NCBI GenBank assembly: GCA_029561455.1
Contig: JAKQIY010000059.1
Coordinates: 62,001-126,000, forward strand
Length of the DNA: 64,000 nucleotides
Reading direction: 5' to 3'
Source of the DNA: a bacterium
Lineage (GTDB): Bacteria; Zhuqueibacterota; Zhuqueibacteria; Residuimicrobiales; Krinioviventaceae
Part shown: in pieces, positions 9,249-17,915 of the stretch
Numbering within the stretch: position 1 is the first letter of the stretch
Layout: every line of letters starts with the position of its first letter
Notes under the pieces: model-generated
What the model saw: the letters and a program-made list of their open reading frames with translations, nothing else
Databases searched by the model: none
What the model was told of the DNA's origin: nothing
Program-made: the position numbers and the translations under genes

Positions 9249-10031
9249 ATGGTTCGTAAAGATTTTTTCAAGATACAAACCTGGTTCTTTGAATATGTCA
9301 ATGGCTTTACCTCCGATGACCAGTTTATCCGGCAGAATTATACGTTGAAAAAAGAGCACACATTACGGGTGTGCGACAACATTTTGACTATTGCCGGAGA
9401 GTTATCGTTTACATCCGATGAACTGCCGGTTGCAGAAATCTGCGCTTTATTGCACGATATCGGCCGGTTTGAACAATTTCAACAGTACCGCACATTTATG
9501 GACGCCAAATCCGTTAATCATGCGGAACTGGGGTTGGAAATTATTTCACGATACCGGGTTCTGGACGACATCGATCCGGTCGAAAAAGCGCAGATCCGCA
9601 ATGCCGTTGCCTGGCACAACCGGGCTGCCCTGCCGGATAGTCAGGATGCCCGCTCCATTGTTCTGGCTAAAATGCTGCGCGATGCGGACAAACTGGATAT
9701 CTGGAAAGTGGTAACGGACTATTTTAACGCGAAAAACAAAATAAAAAACGAAGCCATCGAGTTCAGCTTGCCGGATACCCCGGGTTTTACACCGGCAATA
9801 TATGCAGATCTGTTCAAAAACGGTATTGTAAAAACAGCCCATTTACAAAACCTGAATGATTTTAAATTATTACTGGTGGGTTGGGTTTTTGATTTAAATT
9901 ATAATATTTCCTTGCAGTTACTCAAGGAGCGCGGTTATTTGGACGCCATCCGCAGTGTATTGCCGCAAAATGAGGAAATAAACAGACTGTTCATCCATGT
10001 TAATGATTATATAAATGAAAGGTTGAATTAA
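9249..10031 (+). CDS. HD domain phosphohydrolase
   Basis: This 260-residue protein has the HD superfamily metal site: an early His (KEHTLRVCDN, about residue 36), the HD pair His69-Asp70 (LLHDIGRF), a later His (NHAELG) and a distal Asp (MLRDADKLDIW). Family knowledge: HD enzymes hydrolyse phosphate esters of nucleotides or related compounds; the substrate is not evident. The end of the DNA between the divergent 9068 gene and this start is AT-rich, and the ATG at 9249 lacks a strong Shine-Dalgarno sequence, so the start is moderately certain. Confidence 0.85.
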   Translation: MVRKDFFKIQTWFFEYVNGFTSDDQFIRQNYTLKKEHTLRVCDNILTIAGELSFTSDELPVAEICALLHDIGRFEQFQQYRTFMDAKSVNHAELGLEIISRYRVLDDIDPVEKAQIRNAVAWHNRAALPDSQDARSIVLAKMLRDADKLDIWKVVTDYFNAKNKIKNEAIEFSLPDTPGFTPAIYADLFKNGIVKTAHLQNLNDFKLLLVGWVFDLNYNISLQLLKERGYLDAIRSVLPQNEEINRLFIHVNDYINERLN

Positions 10032-10140
10032 AAAAGTACAAAATAAATGGGAACATATTGGTGTTTGTATTGTGAAATAGATGAAGGTCGCCGCAATTCA
10101 AATGCTGAATTGTTTATGCCCTGATCAACTAAAGTCACTC

Positions 10141-10163
10141 AAGGAGGTGAAATGTGAGTTATG
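10141..10163 (+). promoter_or_regulatory. rpsU ribosome-binding site with an ATG-TGA start-stop
   Basis: AAGGAGGTGA (10141-10150) is followed by ATGTGA (10152-10157), then GTT and the rpsU ATG at 10161. The first ATG is in frame with rpsU and optimally placed but is followed at once by a stop; the real start lies 13 nt from the AGGAGG core. Confidence 0.6.
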
Positions 10164-10346
10164 GTCAGAGTATACGGAACAAACTTGGAAAATGCTTTAA
10201 AGGTTTTTAAAAAGCAGATCCAGCAACAGGGCTTGTTCAGAGAGTTGAAGAAAAGAAGCTTTTACGAAAAACCCTCTGAAAAGAAGAAACGCAAACGCCA
10301 GGAAGCCCGTAAAAGAATGGTGAAGGTTACCATGAGTCATTATTAA
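10161..10346 (+). CDS. rpsU: Small ribosomal subunit protein bS21
   Basis: A 61-residue, strongly basic protein with the bS21 pattern: VRVYGTNLENALKVFKKQ, then RELKKRSFYEKPSEKKKRKRQEARKR. Family knowledge: bS21 sits near the 3' end of 16S rRNA at the anti-Shine-Dalgarno and aids initiation. In some Bacteroidota it takes part in autoregulation through its own strong Shine-Dalgarno sequence. The leader here has a long AAGGAGGTGA. A terminator immediately follows, so it is monocistronic. Confidence 0.93.
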   Translation: MVRVYGTNLENALKVFKKQIQQQGLFRELKKRSFYEKPSEKKKRKRQEARKRMVKVTMSHY

Positions 10347-10356
10347 ATAGAGAAAA

Positions 10357-10387
10357 GGGAACCCCTACAGGTTCCCTTGTTCTTTTT
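10357..10387 (+). terminator. Rho-independent terminator of rpsU
   Basis: GGGAACC (10357-10363) and GGTTCCC (10370-10376) form a 7-bp stem with a 6-nt loop, followed by TTGTTCTTTTTC. Confidence 0.85.
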
Positions 10388-10503
10388 CTGGGGCTTTACT
10401 TTTCAATTTTACTTTCAATGCCAATCCGGATTGTTTGTCTGCTCGCGCGAACAGTTCAACCGGCGCCCAGGACGACGCCAAACACGTGTTGCGTTTTAAA
10501 AAA

Positions 10504-10523
10504 ATTGCATTATATTATGCAAT
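10504..10523. promoter_or_regulatory. Palindrome upstream of the alcohol dehydrogenase gene
   Basis: ATTGCAT-TATATT-ATGCAAT is a perfect 7-6-7 inverted repeat about 90 bp before the yqhD-like start. It could be an operator; no adjacent regulator gene is present. Confidence 0.25.
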
Positions 10524-10612
10524 AATTAACCGGGTTTGCCTGTTAAAACCTAGTGAAATAGATTTTCCGGTAACGGTATTCACCAGTTTGAAAATAATTA
10601 AGTGAGGAAGTT

Positions 10613-11767
10613 ATGTTCAATTTTCAGTATTATAATCCGGTCAGAATAGTGTTTGGCAAGGGGGCAATAAAGGAATTATCCGCCCTGGTTGATAAAAGTT
10701 CCAAAGTGCTGTTGCTGTACGGCGGCGGTTCGATCAAAAAAAACGGCGTATATGACCAGATCATCGAGGCGCTGCAGGGCGTTCGCCTGGCCGAATTTTC
10801 CGGCATCGAACCCAATCCCCAGTACAGCACCTGTATGCAGGCGGTGGAACTGGCGAAACAGGAGCGGATAGATTTTCTGCTGGCGGCCGGCGGCGGTTCG
10901 GTCCTGGATGCGGTGAAATTTATTGCCGCCGCCATTAAATTCCCCGGCAAGGAACCCTGGGATATATTAAGCAAAGGCGCTAAAGTGAGCTCGGCGGTGC
11001 CGCTGGGCAGCGTTTTAACCCTGCCGGCCACCGGTTCGGAGATGAACACCAACGCCGTTATTTCCCGACAGGAGACCGGCCAAAAACTGGCCATGTCCAG
11101 CCGCTATGTGTACCCGGTATTTTCCATTCTCGACCCGGAGACCACCTATTCCCTGCCGGAACGCCAGGTAGCCAACGGCATTGTCGATGCGTTTGTGCAT
11201 GTGATGGAACAGTACATGACCTACGATGTGAATGCGCCGTTGCAGGATCGCTTTGCCGAATCCATTCTCATGACCCTGGTTGAACAAGGCCACAATGTCA
11301 TGAAAAATCCAAACGATTATGAAACCCGCGCTAATATCATGTGGGCCGCCACCATGGCGCTGAACGGCCTCATTGCCGTAGGCGTGCCGCAGGACTGGAC
11401 GACGCACATGATCGGTCACGAACTGACCGCCCTGTTCGGCATCGACCATGCCCGCACCCTGGCGATCGTTATGCCGGCCGTCTGGCAACACCAGCGCGCG
11501 GTCAAGGGCCCCAAACTAGCGCAATACGCCCGCCGCGTGTGGGGCGTGCAAACTAAAAATGACGAACAGGCCATCGACGCCGCTATCAGCAAAACCAAAA
11601 AGTTTTTTGCCGGACTAAATGTGCCGGTACGCTTGAGCGATGAAAAGCTGACCCCGGAACAATGCCGGCCAGCCGCCGAACAACTGGGTAAACGCAACGT
11701 CAGCCTCGGCGAACACGGCGCCATCACCGCCAAAGAAGTGATGGAGATTTTGGAATTGGCGAGGTAA
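10613..11767 (+). CDS. yqhD: Iron-containing alcohol dehydrogenase, YqhD type
   Basis: This 384-residue protein is collinear with E. coli YqhD from NPVRIVFGKGAIKEL onward: the NADP-binding GGGSVLDAVKF loop, the LPATGSEMN segment, and metal ligands Asp192, His196 (VDAFVHVMEQY), His265 (THMIGHE) and His279 (IDHARTL). Family knowledge: YqhD reduces short aldehydes from lipid peroxidation or overflow metabolism with NADPH and uses Zn or Fe. It follows the rpsU terminator by about 230 bp and AGTGAGGAAGTT upstream provides the ribosome-binding site. It appears to be a single-gene unit and marks the left edge of the AT-rich island. Confidence 0.92.
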   Translation: MFNFQYYNPVRIVFGKGAIKELSALVDKSSKVLLLYGGGSIKKNGVYDQIIEALQGVRLAEFSGIEPNPQYSTCMQAVELAKQERIDFLLAAGGGSVLDAVKFIAAAIKFPGKEPWDILSKGAKVSSAVPLGSVLTLPATGSEMNTNAVISRQETGQKLAMSSRYVYPVFSILDPETTYSLPERQVANGIVDAFVHVMEQYMTYDVNAPLQDRFAESILMTLVEQGHNVMKNPNDYETRANIMWAATMALNGLIAVGVPQDWTTHMIGHELTALFGIDHARTLAIVMPAVWQHQRAVKGPKLAQYARRVWGVQTKNDEQAIDAAISKTKKFFAGLNVPVRLSDEKLTPEQCRPAAEQLGKRNVSLGEHGAITAKEVMEILELAR

Positions 11768-12143
11768 AAGGGAATAGACTTGATATTTACAGGGTGGGTT
11801 TTGGCACACCTTATTGTTATCTTTAAGCTTTATATTTGCCAAGGGAAAAGGGTGCGACTGCAGTGATAACCTTAGAAGTAATGATTACCTACCCTAAAAT
11901 TTTTCTTCAAATACAAAATATTTCTTGCTTTTTTCCGTGAAATTAATTAAATATTGTTGTGGATACGGGGTATTTGTGACCTAGAGATTTGGAGTTTAAT
12001 TTTTATTATACATATTGTTTTTTAACTATTTGAAATCTATTATTTTCAAATCGAAAAATTTGAGGTATAAATTATATTAAAGAATAAAGTTCAGCTTAAT
12101 TTTTTCAACCAAGAATAGTGTTTGGAGTAATTTAAATTGAAAT
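11768..12143. other. AT-rich intergenic region, no gene seen
   Basis: Base composition drops sharply from the alcohol dehydrogenase gene into this gap. I see no ORF with family features, no tRNA-like cloverleaf and no clear terminator. Confidence 0.5.
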
Positions 12144-12602
12144 ATGAAAAAAACTAACCTCATAAAAAAACCACTTAAAGAATTATTTTCTCTGGAGTTA
12201 TGGAAGATTTTAATTCCTGTGCTAATTGCTACTAGTAGTTGGTTATTTAATGAACGAAGTAAAATTCAGTGGGAACAATATAAGAGAAAAGAAGAAAGCT
12301 ATATAGCACTAATAAGAAGTGTTCGTGGATTCTATATCTCAACACAAGACGCAAAACTTAGACTAAAATTTCTAGATCAATTAAATATTTGTTGGTTATA
12401 TGCACCGGATGAAGTTATTGAAAAAGGATATTTATTTTTAGAGACAGTACATAAAGATGCAAAAAAATCTGATCAAGAAAAAGAGACCGCTTTAGGTGAG
12501 TTTATGTTGGCAATACGGAAAGACATATTATCGAGACAAATTTTAAATAAAACAAATTTAAAATCATCAAATTTTCAGCATTTAAAGCCAATTGGACAAT
12601 GA
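12144..12602 (+). CDS. Small membrane-anchored protein of unknown function
   Basis: A 152-residue protein with one predicted transmembrane helix near the N-terminus (about residues 20-38, WKILIPVLIATSSWLF). A charged cytosolic helical region follows, containing FLDQLNICWLYAPDEVIEKGYLFL and a late EKETALGEFMLAIRKDI. I recall similar hypothetical proteins carrying the WLYxPDEVI core but no assigned function. No enzyme motif is visible. GGAG lies about 18 nt before the ATG, so the start is uncertain. It is AT-rich and sits just upstream of the radical SAM-HD gene (158 nt gap), where a membrane component of one system is conceivable but not shown. Confidence 0.65.
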   Translation: MKKTNLIKKPLKELFSLELWKILIPVLIATSSWLFNERSKIQWEQYKRKEESYIALIRSVRGFYISTQDAKLRLKFLDQLNICWLYAPDEVIEKGYLFLETVHKDAKKSDQEKETALGEFMLAIRKDILSRQILNKTNLKSSNFQHLKPIGQ

Positions 12603-12760
12603 TTATTAATAAATAATATTGACAATTTTTCATTAAATTTTCCAAGCTTCAAAATAGTTTTAACCGAAGAAACAGAATAATTTTAATAGTTAGTTGAAAG
12701 TAAACATATTATTGATAATTTTAAATATGCTAAACTACTTTGAATTATGGAGTATCTTTA

Positions 12761-14608
12761 TTGAAAATAACTGAATATGAATTTAGAGAATGTTGTTTTA
12801 AAACTGTTCCAGAAAACGGAAGAAAGCTCGTCTGGGAAATAACGCACAAATGCACCTTCGGTTGTTCTTATTGCTTCCAGACCAAAAAACGTATGGGGAA
12901 TCCTTTGCGAATATTACATCCCGCAGACTTTCGTAAAGTAATCCTAAAAATGGAGGGGCTTCGAATTCAGGACGTACTTCTTACTGGAGGTGAGCTTTAT
13001 TGGGTGCGAGAATCTCTACCCGATGTTTGCGATACACTACGGTCTGCTAATATTTCATTTTCAATATCCACAAATTACATTCATGATATTGATTTTGTTG
13101 AATCCCTATTAGAGCTTCATCCTCGTGCATTAAATATAAGTATAGACCCTCAGTCTACTGAAACGCGAGAGAAAGTTGTTCGTCAACTTGAATGTGTTAA
13201 ACGAATTCTTCATCGATGTGATGAGGAAAATATTCCTGTTAAAGTAACTGGTGTTGTTACATCTGCGTCTTTAATTAATATCGGAACTTATTTATCTGAT
13301 TTATCTTTACTTGTAAAAGAGCATCCCTCTTTTTCAAGTCTTTACTTTACATATCCGCATGATATAGGCTATATTAAATCAGGTGTTAGAGCTAAAGAAG
13401 CCGCTATTCGAAAAAGTTTATTAGATTTAGATGTTCCTTTAGAACTAAATTCTGTAATTCGATTTGTTAATTTTTATCGTTTTAATGCACCACTTCAGTT
13501 GTGTCCAGCAGGGACAAGTATTGTTCATATTGAGCCAAACGGAGATGTTTACCCATGTCATCTCTTTGCGAATTTGCCCAAGGATACATTTTTAATGGGT
13601 AACATATTGAATGACCATATTACAGACATAGACAAACGCTTATCTGACTTTGGGAGTAGGACAAAGGATGCAATCGAAGAATATAAGCTTACAAATGATT
13701 GCAATTCTTGTCGAGTTAAACAAAAATGTGGTGGTGGTTGTCTTGCAGAAGTTGTATCACTTGGTCAACTAATTGAACCTCAATTAGTTTGTAAAAAGAT
13801 TAGACCCCCGATACATCGCGTACTATTTGAACCAATTACAGATGTTCTACCACTCTCATCATCAAAAACCAAAGATCTATCAAGGGAAGAAAGAATAGCA
13901 ATAATGCAATATATTACCGATAACCTGAGTAAAGGACATGATTTGGCCCATGGTCTAGATCATGTTGAGAGTGTTGTAAAATATGCAAGATTTATAACTA
14001 AAGCTGAAGGTGCGGATTTAAGAACCGTCTCAGTCGCAGCTTTCTTTCATGATTTCGAGCCCCGTCGCCAATTGATATTTGAACAGCATACTGAATACTC
14101 TGCACAGACAGCAGTCAAATTTCTTAAAACATTGGGCTTTATGGATGCAGAATTAAATGCCGTATATGAATGTATTGTTAGTTCCTCATACGGTGCTCAT
14201 GAAATAGGTCTTAAGCCAATCTCCTTAGAGGCAAAATGCGTTCGTGATGCTGATTGGTTGGATGCAATTGGTGCACGAGGAATCGCTCGTGTGTTTGCTT
14301 TTGCTGCTGCACATGGTTGTGAAGAACTTGGAAGAGTAGAATGGCCACTTGATCCTCCCCCCAAAAAACGAATGAGTTTAATTGGCCCAGATCCATCTCC
14401 AATATATCATTTTTTTTCAAAACTACTTTGGGTAAGCGATCAAATGGCAACTACAACGGGTCGTTCAATAGCAAAAAAAAGACATGAAATGATGCTTTTA
14501 TTTCTAAGGGCATATAAGGAAGAAATGGACATGTCAACTATGGGTGAGTTAGATGATTTACTTAATGAGGATTGGAGTTTTGTTCCAAGCTCAAATAGAG
14601 ATTTTTGA
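12761..14608 (+). CDS. Radical SAM/SPASM protein fused to a YedJ-like HD hydrolase
   Basis: About 615 residues. The start is taken as TTG 12761 because GGAG lies 8 nt upstream; an in-frame TTG at 12740 is less likely. Residues 31-38 are the radical SAM C-x3-C-x2-C motif (CTFGCSYC), followed by the LLTGGE SAM-binding glycines. A SPASM-like auxiliary cluster region spans about 248-345 (LCPAG, YPCHLF, then CNSC-x5-CGGGC). From about residue 385 an HD domain begins: GHDLAHGLDHVESVV, FFHDFEP, RDADWLDAIGARGIARVFA and a C-terminal FSKLLWVSDQM...RHEMMLLFL. This order is typical of YedJ/YpgQ nucleotide phosphohydrolases. Both metal sites look intact. Known families: SPASM enzymes usually modify peptides or sugars; YedJ-like HD proteins hydrolyse nucleotides. 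The fusion is unfamiliar to me. Confidence 0.85.
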   Translation: MKITEYEFRECCFKTVPENGRKLVWEITHKCTFGCSYCFQTKKRMGNPLRILHPADFRKVILKMEGLRIQDVLLTGGELYWVRESLPDVCDTLRSANISFSISTNYIHDIDFVESLLELHPRALNISIDPQSTETREKVVRQLECVKRILHRCDEENIPVKVTGVVTSASLINIGTYLSDLSLLVKEHPSFSSLYFTYPHDIGYIKSGVRAKEAAIRKSLLDLDVPLELNSVIRFVNFYRFNAPLQLCPAGTSIVHIEPNGDVYPCHLFANLPKDTFLMGNILNDHITDIDKRLSDFGSRTKDAIEEYKLTNDCNSCRVKQKCGGGCLAEVVSLGQLIEPQLVCKKIRPPIHRVLFEPITDVLPLSSSKTKDLSREERIAIMQYITDNLSKGHDLAHGLDHVESVVKYARFITKAEGADLRTVSVAAFFHDFEPRRQLIFEQHTEYSAQTAVKFLKTLGFMDAELNAVYECIVSSSYGAHEIGLKPISLEAKCVRDADWLDAIGARGIARVFAFAAAHGCEELGRVEWPLDPPPKKRMSLIGPDPSPIYHFFSKLLWVSDQMATTTGRSIAKKRHEMMLLFLRAYKEEMDMSTMGELDDLLNEDWSFVPSSNRDF

Positions 14609-14757
14609 CTTTTAGTATATCCCGCGTTCAAATAACAAGTTCAACAGTTTTATATGGAACAAGTATTATTAGTGCGTGGCTTTAATGAACTTTTTACATC
14701 AAAAACGAAAAATATTATATTTATACTAGACACTATTGATTTTTATTAGGAGTGTAT

Positions 14758-15849
14758 ATGTTAAATCTATCTAAATTTTTAAAACCTATTCGAATAAATA
14801 TTAATAATGTTCTACTTGATCCCAATAATCCAAGATTTTCAGAATTAGGAGAGGAATTAATAGTAGTTCCTGAAGCAAGATATGCTGATGAAAAAGTTCA
14901 AGCTAACACTTTTGAAAAAATGAAAGATGATTCCTTCGATGTTAATGAATTAAAAGACACAATAAAAACTATTGGATTTTTACCGGTAGACCGAATTATT
15001 GTAAAAAAATGGAATAGTAAAAATGAAAACGATAAATATATAGTTGTAGAAGGTAATAGAAGGATATCAGCCTTAAAGTGGTTAATTGAATTACACCAAA
15101 TAGGTAAAGAAAATTTTACACCTGAACAGTTGCAAAACTTTTCTCAATTAGATTGTTTATTGTTAGATGATAAACTCGCACCGGCTTCTGCATTTTTGAT
15201 ATTACCTGGTTTAAGGCACGTATCTGGCGTTAAAGAATGGGGGCCTTATCAAAAAGCTAAAGCAATTTTTGTTTTAAGAAAATCTGGTATGTCTCCTCAA
15301 GATTCTGCTCAAAGTTTAGGGTTATCCACACGAACAGCAAACCAAGCATATCGTTGTTACTTAGGTCTTGAACAAATGAAAGCTGATGAGGAATTTGGAG
15401 AATTTGCAGAACCTCAAATGTATAGCTACTTTGAAGAAGCACTTAAAAGACCAAATGTAAAAAAATGGTTAGGTTGGGATGATTCAAAAGAACAATTTAT
15501 AAATTTAAGCAATATAAATGAATTTTTTAGTTGGATGGTCTCAACTGAAAATAATAGTCCCAAACTCCCTGAAGCAAAAAGTGTACGTGAATTAGCTCAG
15601 TTTTTAGATGATGAAAATGCCTTTAAAATTTTTCGATCACCAGAAGGATCAATAAGTAGAGCTTTAGCTAAATATGAAACTGATCATCCAGAGGATTGGT
15701 ATCCGAAAATATTAATAGCAACAGACGCATTAAAATCTTTAACACCTGATATGTTAAGAAATATGGATGAAAAAGAGTTAGAAGCATTAAATCAACTACG
15801 CAATCGAGTAGATTTAGTATTAGATGATCGAAATAAACTTAAAAAGTGA
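14758..15849 (+). CDS. ParB-like N-terminal nuclease/NTPase fold protein
   Basis: About 363 residues from ATG 14758 (AGGAG 5 nt upstream; an earlier GTG at 14752 overlaps that site). The first 130 residues resemble the ParB/sulfiredoxin fold: INNVLLDPNNPRF, then VVEGNRRISALKWL, where E98-GNRR102 occupies the position of the ParB GERR or DUF262 DGQQR motif. A helix-turn-helix follows (GMSPQDSAQSLGLSTRTANQAYRC), then a C-terminal helical region. It lacks chromosome-partition context. The stop overlaps the GTG start of the Mrr-type endonuclease by 4 nt, so the two proteins are made together. A role as modified-DNA sensor for that nuclease is inference. Confidence 0.78.
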   Translation: MLNLSKFLKPIRININNVLLDPNNPRFSELGEELIVVPEARYADEKVQANTFEKMKDDSFDVNELKDTIKTIGFLPVDRIIVKKWNSKNENDKYIVVEGNRRISALKWLIELHQIGKENFTPEQLQNFSQLDCLLLDDKLAPASAFLILPGLRHVSGVKEWGPYQKAKAIFVLRKSGMSPQDSAQSLGLSTRTANQAYRCYLGLEQMKADEEFGEFAEPQMYSYFEEALKRPNVKKWLGWDDSKEQFINLSNINEFFSWMVSTENNSPKLPEAKSVRELAQFLDDENAFKIFRSPEGSISRALAKYETDHPEDWYPKILIATDALKSLTPDMLRNMDEKELEALNQLRNRVDLVLDDRNKLKK

Positions 15850-16583
15850 CAAAAATGTCAAAGCCATCATCTCAAATAATTGTTACTTGGATACTCAATG
15901 AATTATCAAATGATAAGTGGTTACCTTTAAAAGATATTATTTTTGGTATATTAAAAAAAAATATTCAAAAATGGAGCGATTCAAAAATATCAGATTTAGT
16001 AGAAGAAGAGTTAAACCATATTTCTGAGATGCTACGGAATATTTATGCAGATTCAAAATTTAATGGTGAAATCGAATCATTTGAGATAGATAATGAAATA
16101 AATCCTTATATAAGATCAGTTAACATACATGTGTCAGAAATAAAAAAAAAGCTGTATTCTATTGATCCAATTCAATTTGAGCATCTTTGTGTTAATTTGT
16201 TAGAAAAACTTGGTGCTCAGGCTTCAATAACACCTCAAACAAGGGATGGTGGTATAGATTTCTATGCTTTTGAATTTGCTTTTAATTCAGAAATAATTAC
16301 ACCGAAATATTCAAAAATTGTAGTAATTGGTCAAGCTAAAAGATATGCAGAGAATAACCATGTAACAGAAAAAGTTTTACGTGAATTTATTGGCAGTTCG
16401 ATACATAAACTTGAGCAATTTAGAAATGATAAAAAAATATGTGCACTTACACCAGTGTTATATGCGTTTTGGACTACTTCAGAAGTTGAATTTCGTGCAA
16501 AAAAATATGCACAAGATATGGGTATATGGATTATGAATGGAAGTACTTTTGCGGATTACGTTTTAAAATTTAAATTATTATAG
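15846..16583 (+). CDS. Mrr-type restriction endonuclease
   Basis: This 245-residue protein has a C-terminal Mrr_cat PD-(D/E)xK domain: FEHLCVNLLEKLGAQASITP, then GGIDFYAF with Asp138 and VIGQAKRY with Gln163-x-Lys165, the D...QxK catalytic set. The N-terminal 100 residues are helical and may bind DNA or the ParB-like partner. Family knowledge: Mrr enzymes cleave DNA carrying modified bases (type IV restriction). The GTG start at 15846 overlaps the upstream stop (GTGA), and an ATG six codons in is an alternative. A good terminator follows. It is AT-rich like its partner. Confidence 0.83.
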   Translation: MTKMSKPSSQIIVTWILNELSNDKWLPLKDIIFGILKKNIQKWSDSKISDLVEEELNHISEMLRNIYADSKFNGEIESFEIDNEINPYIRSVNIHVSEIKKKLYSIDPIQFEHLCVNLLEKLGAQASITPQTRDGGIDFYAFEFAFNSEIITPKYSKIVVIGQAKRYAENNHVTEKVLREFIGSSIHKLEQFRNDKKICALTPVLYAFWTTSEVEFRAKKYAQDMGIWIMNGSTFADYVLKFKLL

Positions 16584-16678
16584 AATGTAACAATAAATTG
16601 TTAAACAAATTGAATTTTCATTTGCTAAAATATTTTTAAATCAAACTATAATTTTTATCTATCATTCTACAATCACAG

Positions 16679-16705
16679 GCCCGCCTCCCCAGGCGGGCTT
16701 TTTTT
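16679..16705 (+). terminator. Rho-independent terminator of the ParB-like/Mrr operon
   Basis: GCCCGCCT (16679-16686) pairs with AGGCGGGC (16691-16698) and is followed by a T run. Confidence 0.88.
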
Positions 16706-16707
16706 AC

Positions 16708-16777
16708 TTCATATCTACATCCCCTATTTTACCGCAAACACAGCTGTAATCGCTGGGGCAGCGATCAAATCCAGGCC
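16708..16777 (+). repeat. Direct repeat flanking the R-M cassette, left copy
   Basis: About 70 bp starting TTCATATCTACATCCC. It aligns with 18670-18740 in the same orientation. The two copies bracket the methylase/HNH endonuclease genes, and both look like the end of a GH3 gene on the minus strand. Confidence 0.6.
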
Positions 16778-16885
16778 GCGCCGGACGGAAAAAAAGCCGC
16801 CAACATCACTTAATAATCACCTTTTGCAATGATCTTTTGTCCGTCGTTATTGACTATTGACATCAGTTCCTGGGTAATACAAATG
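16724..16885 (-). pseudogene. 3' remnant of a glycoside hydrolase family 3 gene
   Basis: Read on the minus strand, this segment gives QELMSIVNNDGQKIIAKGDY, then a stop and a one-base shift, then GGFFSVRRGLDLIAAP, then AITAVFAVK and a stop. The intact GH3 protein of this window (33261-35462) ends with PDLMSIVNDNGDKIIEAGDF..., GVDLGAAPSVAAVFAVK, so the match covers the last 50 or so residues. It is a decayed gene tail with one nonsense codon and one frameshift; nothing further upstream was recognised. It lies directly left of the R-M cassette. Confidence 0.72.
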
Positions 16886-16967
16886 TAATATATTTGTAAT
16901 ATTTATATTGACAATGATTGCATATTATTTTAATTTACAACAAGTTTATAAAATCCAGGAAATATAA

Positions 16968-17915
16968 ATGAAGGTTCCGCATCCTATACAATATCAGGGC
17001 AGTAAAAGAGCGCTGGCCTCTACCATTCTCCGCTATCTTCCTGATAAATTTTCCGGACTAGTAGAGCCTTTTGCCGGAACTGCGGCCATTTCCATAGCCA
17101 TTGCCATACGGAACCGGTCTAAATCCTATTGGATTAATGATTATAACAAACCACTTGCAGAATTGTTAGAGCTTGTCATAAATTCCCCGGTTGAACTGGC
17201 TGATTTTTATAAAAAACTCTGGAATCAACAGCATGATGATTCCCTGGAGCATTATTATCAGGTAAGAGAGGATTTCAACCGCACACGCGATCCCAGGTTA
17301 TTTCTGTATTTGCTTTCCCGCTGCGTAAAAGGTTCTGTTCGTTACAATAGCGAGGGCCTCTTTAATCAAAGTCCGGATAAAAGACGACACGGAACTCGTC
17401 CCGAAACCATGCGGGAAAATATTCTTGGCGTCTCTTATCTTTTAAAAGGAAAAGCAAAAATAACCTCTCTCGATTACAAACAAGTATTGTTGGAAGTAAA
17501 AGAAGATGATGTTGTTTATATGGACCCTCCATACCAGGGTGTGTGCGGTGACAGGGATTCCCGCTATTATTCTGGTATAGTCTTTAATGAATTTGTTGCT
17601 GCGCTGCAAGATCTCAATGCCCGTAATGTACGCTACGCTGTCAGCTATGACGGACGGACAGGCAACAAGACCTTTGGTGTTCATTTACCGGAGAGTCTCG
17701 ACCTCACTTTAATTGAACTGGAGGCCGGACGTTCAACGCAAGCTACTTTACTGAATAGAGATGATATTACTATAGAATCATTATACTTGTCGCCTCGCCT
17801 TGCAGAGGAAGTTTATGCCTTGCCTCATTTTCATAAACGTCAAAAGACTGAACAACTCGTATTAATGGAGCCCAAAACCGGCTATGCCACACAAATACCC
17901 AAAAAAATTTCTTGA
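16968..17915 (+). CDS. D12-class (Dam-like) DNA adenine N6-methyltransferase
   Basis: This 315-residue protein begins IQYQGSKRALASTILRYLP. The SAM-binding PFAGTAA lies at 34-40 and the catalytic DPPYQG at 186-191, so motif order is X-I-IV, as in alpha-class N6-adenine methylases (MethyltransfD12). No target-recognition domain is identifiable by eye, so GATC or any other site cannot be claimed. It overlaps the following HNH endonuclease gene by 32 nt, an arrangement expected of a type II restriction-modification pair. Confidence 0.9.
   Translation: MKVPHPIQYQGSKRALASTILRYLPDKFSGLVEPFAGTAAISIAIAIRNRSKSYWINDYNKPLAELLELVINSPVELADFYKKLWNQQHDDSLEHYYQVREDFNRTRDPRLFLYLLSRCVKGSVRYNSEGLFNQSPDKRRHGTRPETMRENILGVSYLLKGKAKITSLDYKQVLLEVKEDDVVYMDPPYQGVCGDRDSRYYSGIVFNEFVAALQDLNARNVRYAVSYDGRTGNKTFGVHLPESLDLTLIELEAGRSTQATLLNRDDITIESLYLSPRLAEEVYALPHFHKRQKTEQLVLMEPKTGYATQIPKKIS

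Noticed and set aside
12740-12760. Upstream TTG start of the radical SAM-HD gene
   Set aside because: It lies before the GGAG site; TTG 12761 has proper spacing.
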